A stretch of DNA of 64,000 nucleotides, taken from Aradus depressus. Taxonomy: Eukaryota; Arthropoda; Insecta; Hemiptera; Aradidae. Shown here piece by piece: positions 11,961 to 22,565 of this stretch (position 1 is the first letter of the stretch; every line of letters starts with the position of its first letter). The notes below the pieces were generated by a model, which was not told where the DNA came from, did no database searches, and saw nothing but the letters and a program-made list of their open reading frames with translations. A program made the position numbers and the translations under genes. Location: positions 9,774,249 to 9,838,248 of the forward strand of contig OY759223.1 of the NCBI GenBank assembly GCA_963662175.1, written 5' to 3'.

Positions 11961-12253
11961 CTATAGACTATACAGTCCATACGGAGAGTGTGACGGGAGG
12001 ATCCTTGAAAGTCGTAGACCTATAGCCGTGTTTGGTATGACCAATACACGGGCGGCCTCCCGTTAACTTACTAATGTCTAAATACGTGTCATGTTTTCCC
12101 AATAATAGGAGCGTGTACACACGAGCTAACGGATCTCTTCTTGTTTATCACAACACGCCCCAACATAAGGAGGCCTCCCACGTGTCCGTCCTCTCAATAG
12201 CCACTGCGGAACTTGTGGCATTTTAATTGAGTTATGCCTTCCTCAGGTCGGTT

Positions 12254-12697
12254 GACCACTGCCTCACTCAAGGTACAACCTTTCCCTCGACCTTTGTCTC
12301 CCCTATTTTGGAGGGAGGGACCTTAAGGGGGAGGTGCGCGGCCTGTTTCTCTTTACCTTACCTTACTTTCAGGACCGCCTCTGACCACTGCCTCACTCAA
12401 GGTACAACCTTTCCCTCGACCTTGGTCTCCCCTAATTTAGACCGAGGGGTCTTAAGGGAGAGGTGCGCGGCCTGTTTCTCCTCACCTTACCTTACTTTCA
12501 GGACCGCCTCTGACCACTGCCTCACTCAAGGTACAACCTTTCCCTCGACCTTTGTCTCCCCTATTTTGGAGGGAGGGACCTTAAGGGGGAGGTGCGCGGC
12601 CTGTTTCTCCTCACCTTACCTTACTTTCAGGACCGCCTCTGACCACTACCTCACTCAAGGTACAACCTTTCCCTCGACCTTTGTCTCCCCTAATTAA
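12254..12697 (+). repeat. 129-bp tandem repeat, 3.4 copies
   Basis: Units start 'gaccactgcctcactcaagg' at 12254, 12383, 12512 and 12641, exactly 129 bases apart and nearly identical. Because 129 is 43 codons, a frame stays open (12227-12697, 156 residues with a 43-residue repeat). An open frame is expected if one unit lacks stops, so coding is not implied. The unit is GC-richer than its surroundings. Confidence 0.9.
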
Positions 12698-12892
12698 ATT
12701 TTTGGCCAACACCGCAGTCCAGCTTAGGCCAGATTAGTATCCACGTAACGACCTCGAATTAATTACCGAAAAGACTTGATTAAACTTTCTAACTAGATAA
12801 AATTAAGCACAGGAGTGTATATTCCTTCTACAAACGAAGGTCCAAACAAACAAGTTACTGTTAAAGCCCAATGTAAAGCTGTATTGTTTATT

Positions 12893-13030
12893 ACTTCCCC
12901 AGCTGTTCGAAGTATAGGGGAAGTTATGTAATCGGTCAAAAATTCAATGCGAAGTTTTTAATGGAATTTCATGTATTCTGAACCTCTCAGTTATCCGATT
13001 GAGGAAAAAAATCTATTGATTTTGTATCTG
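12893..13030 (+). repeat. TCE 5' end fragment
   Basis: 5' hairpin (acttccccagctgttcg...ggggaagt, 12893-12922) and the following leader up to 'tgtatctgtctga'. Confidence 0.85.
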
Positions 13031-13225
13031 TCTGAGTTAAGAATTGAAGAGAGAGATGCCCCCCACCCATCTACGGTACAGCTTCCCTGTCTCCCCGAGG
13101 CTCTATAAATCCTCTATATTTGTCCCCCAGTTAGCGCCCCTATCTCTGTGAATAGTCCCACATCCGACCTATCTTCAATAGGCTCCCTTCAACTCATCTT
13201 AATTCGTCCTATAGCAACTATACAT

Positions 13226-13511
13226 AGGGCGCCGGTAGCTCAGAGGTAGTGTGCTGCTAGCCTACTGAGTTCAAGATAGCGGGTTCGATACCTGGCCGAG
13301 GCCTTCGGTTTTCTTATCTTGGAGGTGAAAGAAACCTTGAACAAGCCGTACTTCGACTGGGACGTTGGGTGATGGTCCCGAGCCTGTGCGATGTCAAATA
13401 TTCGTTAAAGATTCCTAATCTTGGTGAATAAACCTGGGTTGACAAAATGTAGGACTCCCAGAGTAGAGTCGGGCTCAATTCCACCAGAGTGATGAAAGAG
13501 CGCTCTGGTAA
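13226..13511 (+). mobile_element. SINE-A copy, 3' truncated
   Basis: Complete tRNA-like head and most of the body; it stops at 'gagcgctctggtaaaac' where a minus-strand LINE 3' end begins. Confidence 0.85.
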
Positions 13512-13513
13512 AA

Positions 13514-14015
13514 CAAGCAAATGTGCTAAATAAATGTCAATGTCAAAATGTCAAAAGAGGAGAGTCGCACTCATTTATGGCTAATCACTGTCACCTGATC
13601 TGAGAAGGTCTCTAGGCAATTGTGTGGCAGAAGGGAGGGTACGGACTTGAGGATTAATGTGGCTACTGAAGGAGGAAAATAATTTTTTTACCTGGATTTA
13701 GCTAATTCGATGACAAAGGTAATATTTAGATCAGTGTGAAGGGCTTTGTTGGAGACGTAATAAGGTGCATTGACTATTGTACGAAGGATTTTGGATGGAA
13801 GGATTGATTGCGTTGAACATTGAAAGCTTGTCCCCATAGGCTTCAGTATTGCAGAGTTAATTTTGATCTTTTGTTCAGTAGTCTTAGTAACAGTTTGTAT
13901 CGTCTGTTCATTTCTTGTCTTTTCAGTCTAATGTGAGGATTCCACGTCATTCGTTTGGCGATTATGAGGCCTAGGTAGCGAACTTCGTTTTTTGAAGGAG
14001 TGATATTAACTAGTA
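13514..14015 (-). pseudogene. Jockey-like LINE, end of ORF2 and 3'UTR (decayed)
   Basis: Read on the minus strand, several frames give the post-RT part of a Jockey-clade ORF2: NEVRYLGLIIAKRMTWNPH, RRYKLLLRLLN, then a shifted segment containing 'ILRTIVNAPYYVSNKALHTD' and KSR.KN. In this clade the motif VRYLG..L...LTW..H follows the RT domain. Frameshifts and stops break it. The 3'UTR runs left to the truncated end of the SINE-A copy at 13226-13511. The 3' region matches the copy at about 15254-15600. Confidence 0.75.
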
Positions 14016-14029
14016 ACTATACTTACAAT

Positions 14030-14280
14030 TACGCCTATCGTGTCGATCGATACATTTATTAAATCGTCATTCATACATTTATTACATTTTTGAGTTAAAT
14101 CCTCCTCCTTTTTTATTCTTTCCCTTTGCTTTCGCCGATTTGGCTAAAAATTAATAGGTGTTTTGTCAATGGAGTTTTGGATACACATACAACATCCTTC
14201 ATTCTATTGGGAGTTATATATGTATGTTCACAGACAAACACACATACACATACAAACGGGTCGGAAAACATGAAATTCCT
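14030..14280 (-). repeat. TCE fragment
   Basis: Monomer landmarks in reverse (ttgctttcgccgatttggct, ttctattgggagttata) and the 'cacagacaaacacac' segment. Confidence 0.7.
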
Positions 14281-14321
14281 AATCCTATAATCTATTATAG
14301 CTCCTCAATATTGACTATCCA

Positions 14322-14456
14322 GGTTTAGTTACTTAGGGTAGGAGTGTTTAACGAGTATCTGACAACAGCTATTTATTGTCCCTCCGAAGGAGTGCATGCT
14401 TAAGAGCTTGAGCAGAGTAGGCAAGCACACTACCTGAGAACTAACAGCGCCCTCTG
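14322..14456 (-). mobile_element. SINE-A fragment with internal deletion
   Basis: It keeps 'taacgagtatctgac', 'ccgaaggagtgcatgctta' and a head ending 'agcgccctct'; the rest is deleted. Confidence 0.6.
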
Positions 14457-14855
14457 GAGACACAATGTGCTTGTGACATTATGTAGCCGAGGCTTGCTTC
14501 CTCGGCTGGCTCCCTCCGCCAGTCCTACTCTCTAAAATTAAAACAAATTTTGAACCTGTGCCAATTTTGTACAGTCTAGTGTCAGTAGCCTGCGCTCTCC
14601 ACTTCCCATTCGTCCACTCTATACAACAACCATCTTAATATTTATTGGTTACGTTTCGTTATCTTCTCAGTTTACTTATAAAATTTTCTTCATTTTTTGG
14701 ATTTTTTCTTCAGGTAAATATTTTGTATTATTTATTTATTTTCTCAACTATTTTGTTGCTTTCGGCTCCCCCTTAGAAGTCATATACAAGAAGGCTATTT
14801 AAAGTTATCGAAGGTCCTTATGAATGCCAAATAAATGAAACTTAACTTGCGAATA

Positions 14856-15071
14856 TGGGGGACATAGTAGCCGTGCGGGCTAGAGCGTAGGGCTTTGGTC
14901 TTGCGCATGGTCTCACCTTGGTTTGCGGGTTCGAATCTCGTCCGGAAGTCATTTGTATTTCGTAGATAGAACTCCCTCCCGGGACCACGGATATCGTAAA
15001 TAATCATATAAAACCATTCTAGACATGGATACATAAGCCAAAAAAAAAAAATAAGCAAATAAAAAAAAAGT
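14856..15071 (+). mobile_element. SINE-B copy
   Basis: Head with 'ggctagagcgtagggcttt' and B box gggttcgaatctc, body 'agatagaactccctcccggg', tail 'aagccaaaaaaaaaaa'. Confidence 0.85.
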
Positions 15072-15253
15072 TGGGAATGCGTCGAATTAAACGAACTTTA
15101 GAAATTTCTTTCAGCTTTCGAAGTTTCGTTTATTTATTTATACAAATAAATGTGATGTCACTGGTATATTCTAAGAGAAATAGTACAGAAAAAAGAAATT
15201 AATGACTATGATAACGAAATAAATTATACGATATAAACTGTATACACAATTTG

Positions 15254-15600
15254 CATTACCTTATTACATCTCCAACAAAACTACTACACTAAATCTAGGT
15301 ACAAAAAATTATTTTCCTCCTTCAGTACCAACATTAATCCTCTAATTCGTACCCCTCCCTTCTGCCATTTTCCGAACGACGCCTTAAGCGCCAATGGCCT
15401 AGAGACCTCCTTAGTAGCAGCAGTGACAGTGATTAGCCATAAATGAGTGCGACTCGGTGGCCTATGGAGTTTCACCACTGGGTGATTTCTCCTCTCTTAA
15501 CATTTTGACTTAGCCATTTGTTTTCTACCTTAGCACATTTGCTTGCTGTATATATTCTTTATACTTCTGTAAATATCTTTTGGTAAATAAAAAAAAAAGT
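15254..15600 (+). pseudogene. Jockey-like LINE 3' end (same family as 13514-14015)
   Basis: A frame reads SRYKKLFSSFSTNINPLIRT, matching SKYKKLFSSLSFHNNPLVRA at 33.5 kb, and is followed by a 3'UTR shared with the minus-strand copy at 13.5 kb (gattagccataaatgagtgc). It ends in an A-rich tail near 15590-15599. About 30 bases just before KSRY are deleted relative to the other copy. No intact ORF remains. Confidence 0.65.
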
Positions 15601-15649
15601 GTATATATACAAAATAAATATTTACAGATGAAGTATATAAAAAAAAATC

Positions 15650-16495
15650 GTCGATTAATCACCGACAATATACTTTCCTCACATGAATTAATCAATTACG
15701 TTTTCCCTCTCTCTCCAAACTAATCGACCGTTTGGTCTAATATTCAAATGGTTTGGTCTGAATTCTCATACTAGGTTAGGTTTTATGACTCATGCCCGGG
15801 CTTTAACTACGAGGTCATATCGCCCACTACCAGAACGCTCTTTCGTTACTCTGGTGGACATGAACCCGACTCTACTATGGGAGTCCTAAATTTTGCCTAC
15901 TCTAAATTTTTATTTACCTAGGGCAGGGGTCTTTAACGAGAAGGTACCTGACATCGTGCAGGCTCGGACCATCGCTTAACGTCCCATCCGAAGGACGGCG
16001 TGCTTAAGTTTATTTTACCTCCCAGATAAAATAAACTAAGGGCCTCGGTCGGGTTTCGAACCCACGATCTTGAGCTCAGAAGACAAGCACGCATACCACT
16101 GAGCTACCGGCGCCCTCATTCTTATACTATATTTTGAGTCTAGCTCCCTTCTCTGATACTTCCTTTCCTTTGACCGATTTCGTGGAGAATTATAGGTACC
16201 ATCTTTAAGGTGTTTTGAATGTAAATATAAAATATCATATCGATACATTCCACTAGTGTTGGGATTTTTTAGTTGAGAATCCCCTCTGATTTCCTCCCCC
16301 ACCCCCCCCCTTTGGCTGATTTTGCGATTTTGCTACAAATGGTGTCATCCTTATAGGGCTTTGAATTTTCATGTGAAATGTATCAATATATTCAATACAA
16401 CGGCAGTTATTAGATTTTTTTGTGTTAAGCCATCCCCTTGATCTCCTCTTCTCTTTGATTTGGCTGAACAACGACACCAAATCGACCGGGGAGGG
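15650..16495 (-). repeat. TCE copy split by SINE-A
   Basis: Begins at the 3' hairpin (atcgtcgattaatcaccgac) and runs through two or three monomers, interrupted by SINE-A 15774-16117. Confidence 0.8.
15774..16117 (-). mobile_element. Full-length SINE-A with 12-bp TSD, inside a TCE copy
   Basis: TSD attctcatacta (15762-15773) and attcttatacta (16118-16129), one mismatch. Complete head, body and a short ggttagg tail. It lies about 0.65 kb upstream of the coding exon's acceptor. Confidence 0.95.
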
Positions 16496-16504
16496 GCTCA
16501 ACTC

Positions 16505-16698
16505 ATTAACCCCAATAACTGCCGATGTAATGAAGTTATCGACATAAAATTTAGTATGAGGATTTAGGAGCCCCTAAGTCAACTGTTGAATATTAGCGCG
16601 AACTGTAGACTGATTTTGGAGGGGGAGCGAAAAGTTAAGTGATTAATTCGTTCTGGGGAAGTACATTGCCGTTGATCCACCAACGACTTTTTTTTATT
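16505..16698 (+). repeat. TCE 3' half next to the coding exon
   Basis: One monomer start, 'gtatgaggatttaggagccc', 'gactgattttggaggggg', 'ttctggggaagtacattgcc', and the 3' hairpin. It ends about 70 bases before the splice acceptor, so the end of the upstream intron is TE-derived. Confidence 0.85.
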
Positions 16699-16750
16699 AG
16701 TGTTTTATTTGTACATGTTAATTGTTGTTGTGTAACATAATTTTTAACAA

Positions 16751-16772
16751 TTTTATTTTTTATTTTTTTCAG
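16751..16772 (+). other. Splice acceptor of the coding exon
   Basis: A T-rich tract ends in TTTTTTTCAG, with AG at 16771-16772, so the exon begins at 16773 and includes 60 bases of 5'UTR. At least one non-coding 5' exon must lie further upstream and was not identified. The tract starts about 50 bases after the 3' end of a TCE repeat copy. Confidence 0.75.
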
Positions 16773-16801
16773 GAAGATCTGAGCCAAATTCAGCAAGGAA
16801 G

Positions 16802-16831
16802 ATGAGAGATTACAAAGCGAAAATGATGTAA
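16802..16831 (+). promoter_or_regulatory. Upstream ORF of 9 codons in the 5'UTR
   Basis: ATG at 16802 opens a 9-codon frame ending in TAA at 16829-16831, one base before the main ATG at 16833. Its last two codons are ATG ATG, so shorter uORFs end at the same stop. Such a tight uORF/start spacing would be expected to affect start choice or reinitiation. This is an inference from layout only. Confidence 0.6.
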
Positions 16832-16832
16832 C

Positions 16833-18020
16833 ATGAAATCAAAACTGGATAGTCCTTCAGGAAGTTATGTTTTGAAAGCCTCGAATTTGACCCAGTACGC
16901 CAGTTGCACTGTTGACAGACGTCATTGTCATGACGTACACGTCCCCAACCTGAATGCGTGTCTAGTTCAGGAGAGTACACAGGAAAAAGTCAATTGCAAT
17001 CGGATACATTTTGGATACGCCATTCCGGTCAATGTGGTCGAACAGAGCGAGCGATTTGCACAACTAGTACTGGAGAGTGGAGACTTGACTGACCAAGGAC
17101 TGAGGTACGTGTCGGACATGGCTGCCACAGTGAACCATCGCAATCCTGAAGAAGACATTGCTGCAATTGCCAAGCAAATATCCGATCATGCTGAAGCTAT
17201 TTACCAAAATTGGAAGTCAAGAGGCTTGGCTCCAACTGAGATTTTGTCTTGTAACAATGTGCCAACTGTTGACATCTTGAACACGTCTCCCAATCTAGGT
17301 TCAAACAATCTGGAACAGCTGGTTAATAATTTTGTTTCTGAGGATAAAGCTCGATTGGCAAGACAAAAAAGTAGTCCGTCGTTGTCAACTATACAGTATG
17401 CTAAACAGAAATTTGAAAAACCTGATGACGTGCTCAGGATATACCCGAAGTCTCCTACATATCCGAACACAAGATCCCCAGGTATATCGCACTATATGGA
17501 AACGGTTGAAACGACGTTACCTCCGGACGTAACGCCAGGTTTACAAACTTGGCCACTCAAGAATAGACCAGTAGGCAACAAGGAAGTTCGGAATAAAGCA
17601 GTCGAAAAATACACTCCAGTCAAAAACGAATTTATAGAGGAAGTAGCCAAAGAAGAAGAACGGTTGATAAACGCCTTAAAGAGCGGAATGATAATCGAAG
17701 AACCAAATTGTTCCAAACCGGCCATCCTTCAGAAGAAAGTCAACAAGGACAAGCCAATGGGAATAGTGAAGAAAGTGGTGAAGAGTTACCAAGAGCAAGC
17801 GGAGCGAGATGCTGTGGACTATACGCAAAGCGGCAAGCGGATTGTGCGATCACGTCGGGAGGGTTCCGGTACGGGGGTGCCACATCCGGAACACAAAGTG
17901 AGGCCTTCTTCCAATCCAGTTCGACCCTTCCTGACCCGTGGTTCTGTCGCAGAGAGGGTGCTCATCTTTGAGAAGTGTCCTGCAGAGCTGGGACTTGACA
18001 AGAGGAAACCTGGACCACCG
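16833..18020 (+). CDS. First coding exon of an unidentified host protein (396 residues, continues in a later exon)
   Basis: This is the only long open frame that behaves like a host exon. The ATG follows an in-frame TGA three codons upstream (16824-16826) and has A at -3. The frame is open for 396 codons up to a GTGAGT donor at 18021, so the exon ends in phase 0; the 21 codons past it before the stop are intronic. Residues about 70-130 look helical and ordered (SERFAQLVLE to YQNWKSRGL). Residues 150-260 are Ser/Pro/Asn-rich and probably disordered. Residues 265-290 form a charged helix (EEVAKEEERLINALK). Residues 300-345 are very basic, and the end carries a compact motif (RGSVAERVLIFEKCP, 369-383) followed by KRKPGPP. 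No signal peptide or membrane segment is visible. The motif and composition suggest a cytoplasmic scaffold or cytoskeletal protein, but that is a guess. Downstream exons were not found. Confidence 0.85.
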
Positions 18021-18026
18021 GTGAGT
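18021..18026 (+). other. Splice donor after the coding exon (GTGAGT)
   Basis: GTGAGT follows CCACCG exactly at a codon boundary. Beyond it base composition turns AT-rich and coding character is lost. The intron runs at least several kb and contains the TEs listed downstream. Confidence 0.75.
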
Positions 18027-18089
18027 TGCTCTCTATTTCATTTTATAGGAGGAGATCTGAACAGAAGATATAAATGGATGTGGTAGGCT

Positions 18090-19000
18090 CCAGACTGGTA
18101 GAAAGTTTAAATACTTTTCCTTGACCCACGTTTCGAATAGTTTATTTATTCTTCAACAGGACAGAATGGAAGACAGATATTCATATTAGGTGTAATAAGC
18201 TGAAAATCATCACTTGTAGTGGGGCCCTCTGAATCCTATAGCGCGAATTAAATCTTTAAGATTTCGCTCTCCCTCTGAAATAGATTTTTATTCAAAATAA
18301 AACTTTCCTCATAAAAAAATGATAGAGTAATAAACAGATTTTGTGAAAATAGAGAGTGACAGAGCGTGTCTTCAAGCTACCACTTAATTTTTTATTACTA
18401 ACATTTGACAGTAAAATATCAGAATACTTAGTTTTTTTTTATAATTTAATGCTCTACAATTTTTAGTCCTGTTTGGAGATGATCACAAAATGTGCAAAAT
18501 ATGTTAAATAAAAAAAAAAATAATAAATTGATTTTTCCTGTAGCACTTACAAGCATTTTCATATTAATTTTTATAGTTTTTTTGAAAATTTTCAGCTATT
18601 TTGAAAAAGTATATATATATATAACAACAAATTGAATCAAAATTTCTTGTAATTTAAAAGTAGCCAAAAAATGTATAGAAAATATTATTTAAAAATTGGT
18701 ATGGAGAACCATACATGACTTTCAGGTTTCAAAATCATTTTTCAAAATTATTGTTATGAACAATTTCAGTAGAATTTGCCAGAAAGCCCTAATGGGAACA
18801 AGGAAATCAAAATTTAATCTGTAGACGACAATTTAGGCTGTAAATACTTAGATATTTCTGCAATGAACAGGAAAGAGATTTTTGCATCTCAGAAATTTCT
18901 TTGAGCTTGCATCTTATTTCCTTTAATTTCTTATTCATTTGTATGATAAAGTTATAGTTGCCTGTTATAGAAATATTTTATAACTATTTCAGTTGATTTT
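18090..19000. other. Intronic AT-rich stretch, nothing recognised
   Basis: First part of the intron after the coding exon. No ORF with coding character, no listed repeat family and no clear exon were found here. Confidence 0.5.
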
Positions 19001-19228
19001 ATTCACGAGACGAAGAGAGTTCTCAAGAAATATTTGTTCTTGTTTCTCTCATGTATTTTCAGAGGTGTTTCATGATGAGTTATCAAAGACAACTTGTGTT
19101 TTTGTCTGAATGAGGTTATCTTTACTCTGATTTCTGTGTCTCTGTTACACTCTTTCATATCTCTCACTTCTAGATTGTCAGACAAAAAATAGGTAGGTAG
19201 GATGTCTTGCTTGAGTTATTTAGTTATT

Positions 19229-19497
19229 GTGACTCATGTCCGGGCTTTAACTACTACTGGTCACCTACTACCAGATCACTCTTTCTTAGCTCTGGTGGAC
19301 ATGAGGACGACTCTACTATGGGAGTTGTAAATTTTGCTAGTTACCCTAGGGTAGGAGGAATCTTAAACGACCTGACATTGTACAGGCTCGGGACCATCGC
19401 TTAACATCCCATCCGAAAGACAGCATGCTCAAGATTTTTTGATCTCCAAAATAGAAAACCTGAGGGCCTCGCCGGATTTCGAACCCGTGATTTTGAT
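19229..19497 (-). mobile_element. SINE-A copy, head truncated
   Basis: Tail, body and B box region (ggatttcgaacccg) are present; the A box end is lost. Confidence 0.8.
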
Positions 19498-19549
19498 AAA
19501 TTAGATATATAAAGAAGAAAGATAGCTCATAAATTAGATACATAAACAG

Positions 19550-19890
19550 TTAATCACTCTTAGCATTGGACTAACATTGGATCAGTAATAACGATAATAG
19601 TAAAAGATAAAATAAAATGAATAAATAAATACTAGAAAATACATGAATAAAAAAATAATAATATTAATAAATTCAGTAGATTTAATTTTTAATTTTATTT
19701 AAATTATTATAAATAATTTTTATAATCAGAAGTGTCTGTTTACGACGATACTTCGGACGTTCTTACGTCCCTTCCTCAGTTCACAATAAGCAAAATGTTG
19801 AAAAAAAAAAAATAAATAAATACTCATAGTACACAAATTAATAAAAAATAATATTGTATTTATAAATAGGTATTCCGCGTTACAAATTCG
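19550..19890 (+). repeat. AT-rich family C copy
   Basis: Shares 'tgaataaataaatactaga' and the hammerhead-like phrase 'cttcggacgttcttacgtcc' with copies at 28.3 and 38.6 kb. Confidence 0.6.
19751..19779 (-). ncRNA. Hammerhead-like motif of the AT-rich family C repeat
   Basis: On the minus strand: CTGAGGA (19773-19779), two extra bases, then a perfect 6-bp stem II (ggacgt/acgtcc, 19755-19770) with a 4-base loop, then GAAG in place of GAAA (19751-19754). The following TATCGTCG is not palindromic. A related sequence at 28314-28343 has CTGATGA and an intact GAAA. Confidence 0.4.
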
Positions 19891-20432
19891 ATATCTGAAG
19901 AATCTTTTTATTTATAATTTTATTTTTTTTTTTATATGGTAGTATTTATTAATATTTCATTTTCTTTAGTCATTGAAATATTTTAAATAATAATAACGAT
20001 AGAAATTGACGAATTGGGGACAATAGGTTGCCATTTTTGGAAACAAAATTTGATTCCTTTATTTTTCGGAGATGTAAGAGTGTTTATAAAACAGTTATTC
20101 TTAGTTAGTTTATTTCCGCTGTCGGTTTTCTGTAAGCTCTGGATTCATTTTGAATAGATAACTACAAGTGTTTTTTTTTTTTCAAATCGCCATCTTTGAT
20201 GTGATATCTTATTGAACTTAACTTAATGTGAAATATAACATAAAGTAGGTACGTAAAATTGCTTCTATTTTGAAAATCTATTTATTTTATATTAGAAGAG
20301 AAATAACTGCTCAGTTAACGAGAATTTGGTATTTTTCAAAGTAATATTTTATGAGTAGTGTATAGTATTTCTGTGGATGATGGGTGGCGCTATTCTAATT
20401 GATGGTAAATATCTTAATTCAAAATGAACTTT

Positions 20433-20760
20433 GAGGGCGCTGATAGCTCAGTGGTATGCGTGCTTGCTTACTGAACTCAAGATCTCGCGGGTTAGAAATC
20501 CGGCCGAGGCCCATAGTTTATTTTAGTTTACCTCTGAGAGGTAAAATAAACTTAAGCACGCCTTCGGATGGGAAATTTAGCGATGGTCCCGAGCCTGTAC
20601 AATCTCAGGTACCAGTTATCTACCCTAGCTGAAGACAAATTTAGGGTAGGCAAAATTTAGAACTCTCATAGTCTCTCGTGTCGACTAGAGTGACGAAAGA
20701 GCGCTCTGGTAGTAGGCGATATGATCTTGTAGTTAAAGCCCAAGCATGAGTCATAATAAC
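20433..20760 (+). mobile_element. SINE-A copy, near full length
   Basis: Head gagggcgctgatagctcag, body, and a tail of 'cataataactaactaa'. The tail lacks CCTAA, marking an older subfamily. Confidence 0.85.
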
Positions 20761-21009
20761 TAACTAATAAACTTTAATGTTTTAATGATAATTGTAAAAT
20801 ATTTTTACCATTAAAATCATTAAGTTTTAGTATATTTTTACTGATATGTTTCCGAAAGGGAATGAAATAAGGGTCGAAAAATTTTGTCCGAGTTAAGTTT
20901 GGATTCTGACTGTTCTACTTTCTAAGCGGAAAAAAATGTAATTTTCTGCATAGAGTTTGTATGTAGAATTTTCTTTTATTATAACTTCTGCAAAACATAC
21001 ACCGATTAG

Positions 21010-22565
21010 AATTATTATTTTTGTAAATCAGTCTGTCTGTGAACACGATAACTCCCGATAGTATGAATGTATCGACACGATATTTTATTATATGAATCCA
21101 GAAGGATGGGGAGGGGGGGAGGGGCTTAGCTCAAAAACTGTAATAACTAATGAATCTATTGACTTGAAATTTCGTTTTTAAATTCAAACCTCCATTTTTA
21201 GCCGTTAGCCAAAATGAAGTGGATCAGAGGGGATTATCACAAACATTCTAATAACTGCTAATGTAATGAATGTATCAATATGAAATTGTATATTACAATT
21301 AAATATCCCACAAGTATGGTTCAATCGATACCACACAGTATCGATACTTTTACTCACGAGTAGTTTCGAATAAAACTTTCGATATAACTCAAGTATCGTA
21401 TAACTCGTATCCATTGAATCGAGTAGTTCGTTATAATTAATTTTGAAAAATCTATAAATCTATATAGATTTGAATAAAAATCGTATCGATAGAATTGAGT
21501 ACTTCGTTATAATTAATTTTATACCATGTATAATGTATATAGTAATAGAAAACACAATAAAATTTGAAAGGTATGAATGAGATATTGTAGTGGGCATAAG
21601 AAACAAATATATCAAATCGAAAAAGATGAAATTATATTATTAAAAACATACTATCACGTTCGCGGTTCTGTTCAAAATCAAACAAACGTATACCTTCATA
21701 AACGATAAACCATTTAATGTAAATAAGGTAAGAAATAAGGACGCGTCACACAGACTGCGTGATGACATCACTCTTGAGGTTATTACCATCGATATACATA
21801 TATGATTTGTCCGTGGACCGTTATTTGAGTTCAGAATTTTATTGCAACAACAAATAAAAGAAAAAATTGTAAGAAGTTAAACGGTGAATGATTTTGATGA
21901 ATTGAAAAAATTTTATAATTTTTTTTTAATTGTTGAAATTTGAAACGAGTACTTTGAATCGATACAAGTAATATCTATTCGGTACCTACTTGGTATCGGC
22001 CAAAAGTATCGATACTTTTCTTGTATAAACTTGTATCGATAGATCCCTACCCACAAAGACGACACCTATTAATTTTCCACGGAATCCGTCGTAGTGTAGA
22101 GAGAGAGATCAGAGAGGACTCAACTCAAAAACCCTTATAACTGCCAATATAATTAATGTATCGACACGATATTTTATCTGTGTATCCAGAAGGATGAAGG
22201 GGAGGGGTCTTAACTGAAAAACTGTAATAACTAATGAATGTATTGTCTTGAAATTTCATTTTTAAATTTTTTTTAGCCAAAAAGAAGTGGGGATATGAGG
22301 GGCTTTTAAAATTCTAATTGCTGATGTAATGGATGTATCGATATGAAATTTTATATTTAAATTTAAAATCCTATGAGGACGACAATATCAATTTTAAGCG
22401 GAATCCGTCGAAGTGAAGCTGGAGATCAGGGACGGCTCAACTGCCAATATAATTAATGTATCGACCCAAAATTTAGTATGAAGATTCAGCTATTGATTTG
22501 TAGCCGAAACAATCAATTTTGGAGGGAGAGCGGCAACTTAGTTGATTAATTCGTATTTTGTTTTT
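21010..22565 (+). repeat. TCE copies split by the hAT-like element
   Basis: Monomers on both sides of 21315-22049; the 3' segment ends at 'aacttagttgattaattcg' near 22555. The right part has extra monomers (~22140, ~22230, ~22320, ~22450), so the array is longer than usual. Confidence 0.8.
21315..22049. mobile_element. hAT-like non-autonomous element (735 bp) in a TCE copy
   Basis: The two ends are imperfect TIRs: left tatggttcaatcgatacc, right (reverse complement) tagggatctatcgatac. They are flanked by an 8-bp duplication with one mismatch, cccacaag at 21307-21314 and cccacaaa at 22050-22057. An 8-bp TSD is the hAT signature. The interior is AT-rich with many atcgata motifs and no ORF. The host TCE monomer resumes exactly after it (gacgacacctatt). 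Confidence 0.7.

Noticed and set aside
12227..12697. 156-residue frame in the 129-bp repeat as a gene
   Set aside because: A stop-free unit with a length divisible by three gives this automatically; no start, splice or homology support.
12254..12697. CRISPR array
   Set aside because: The tandem units have no spacers and the DNA is eukaryotic.
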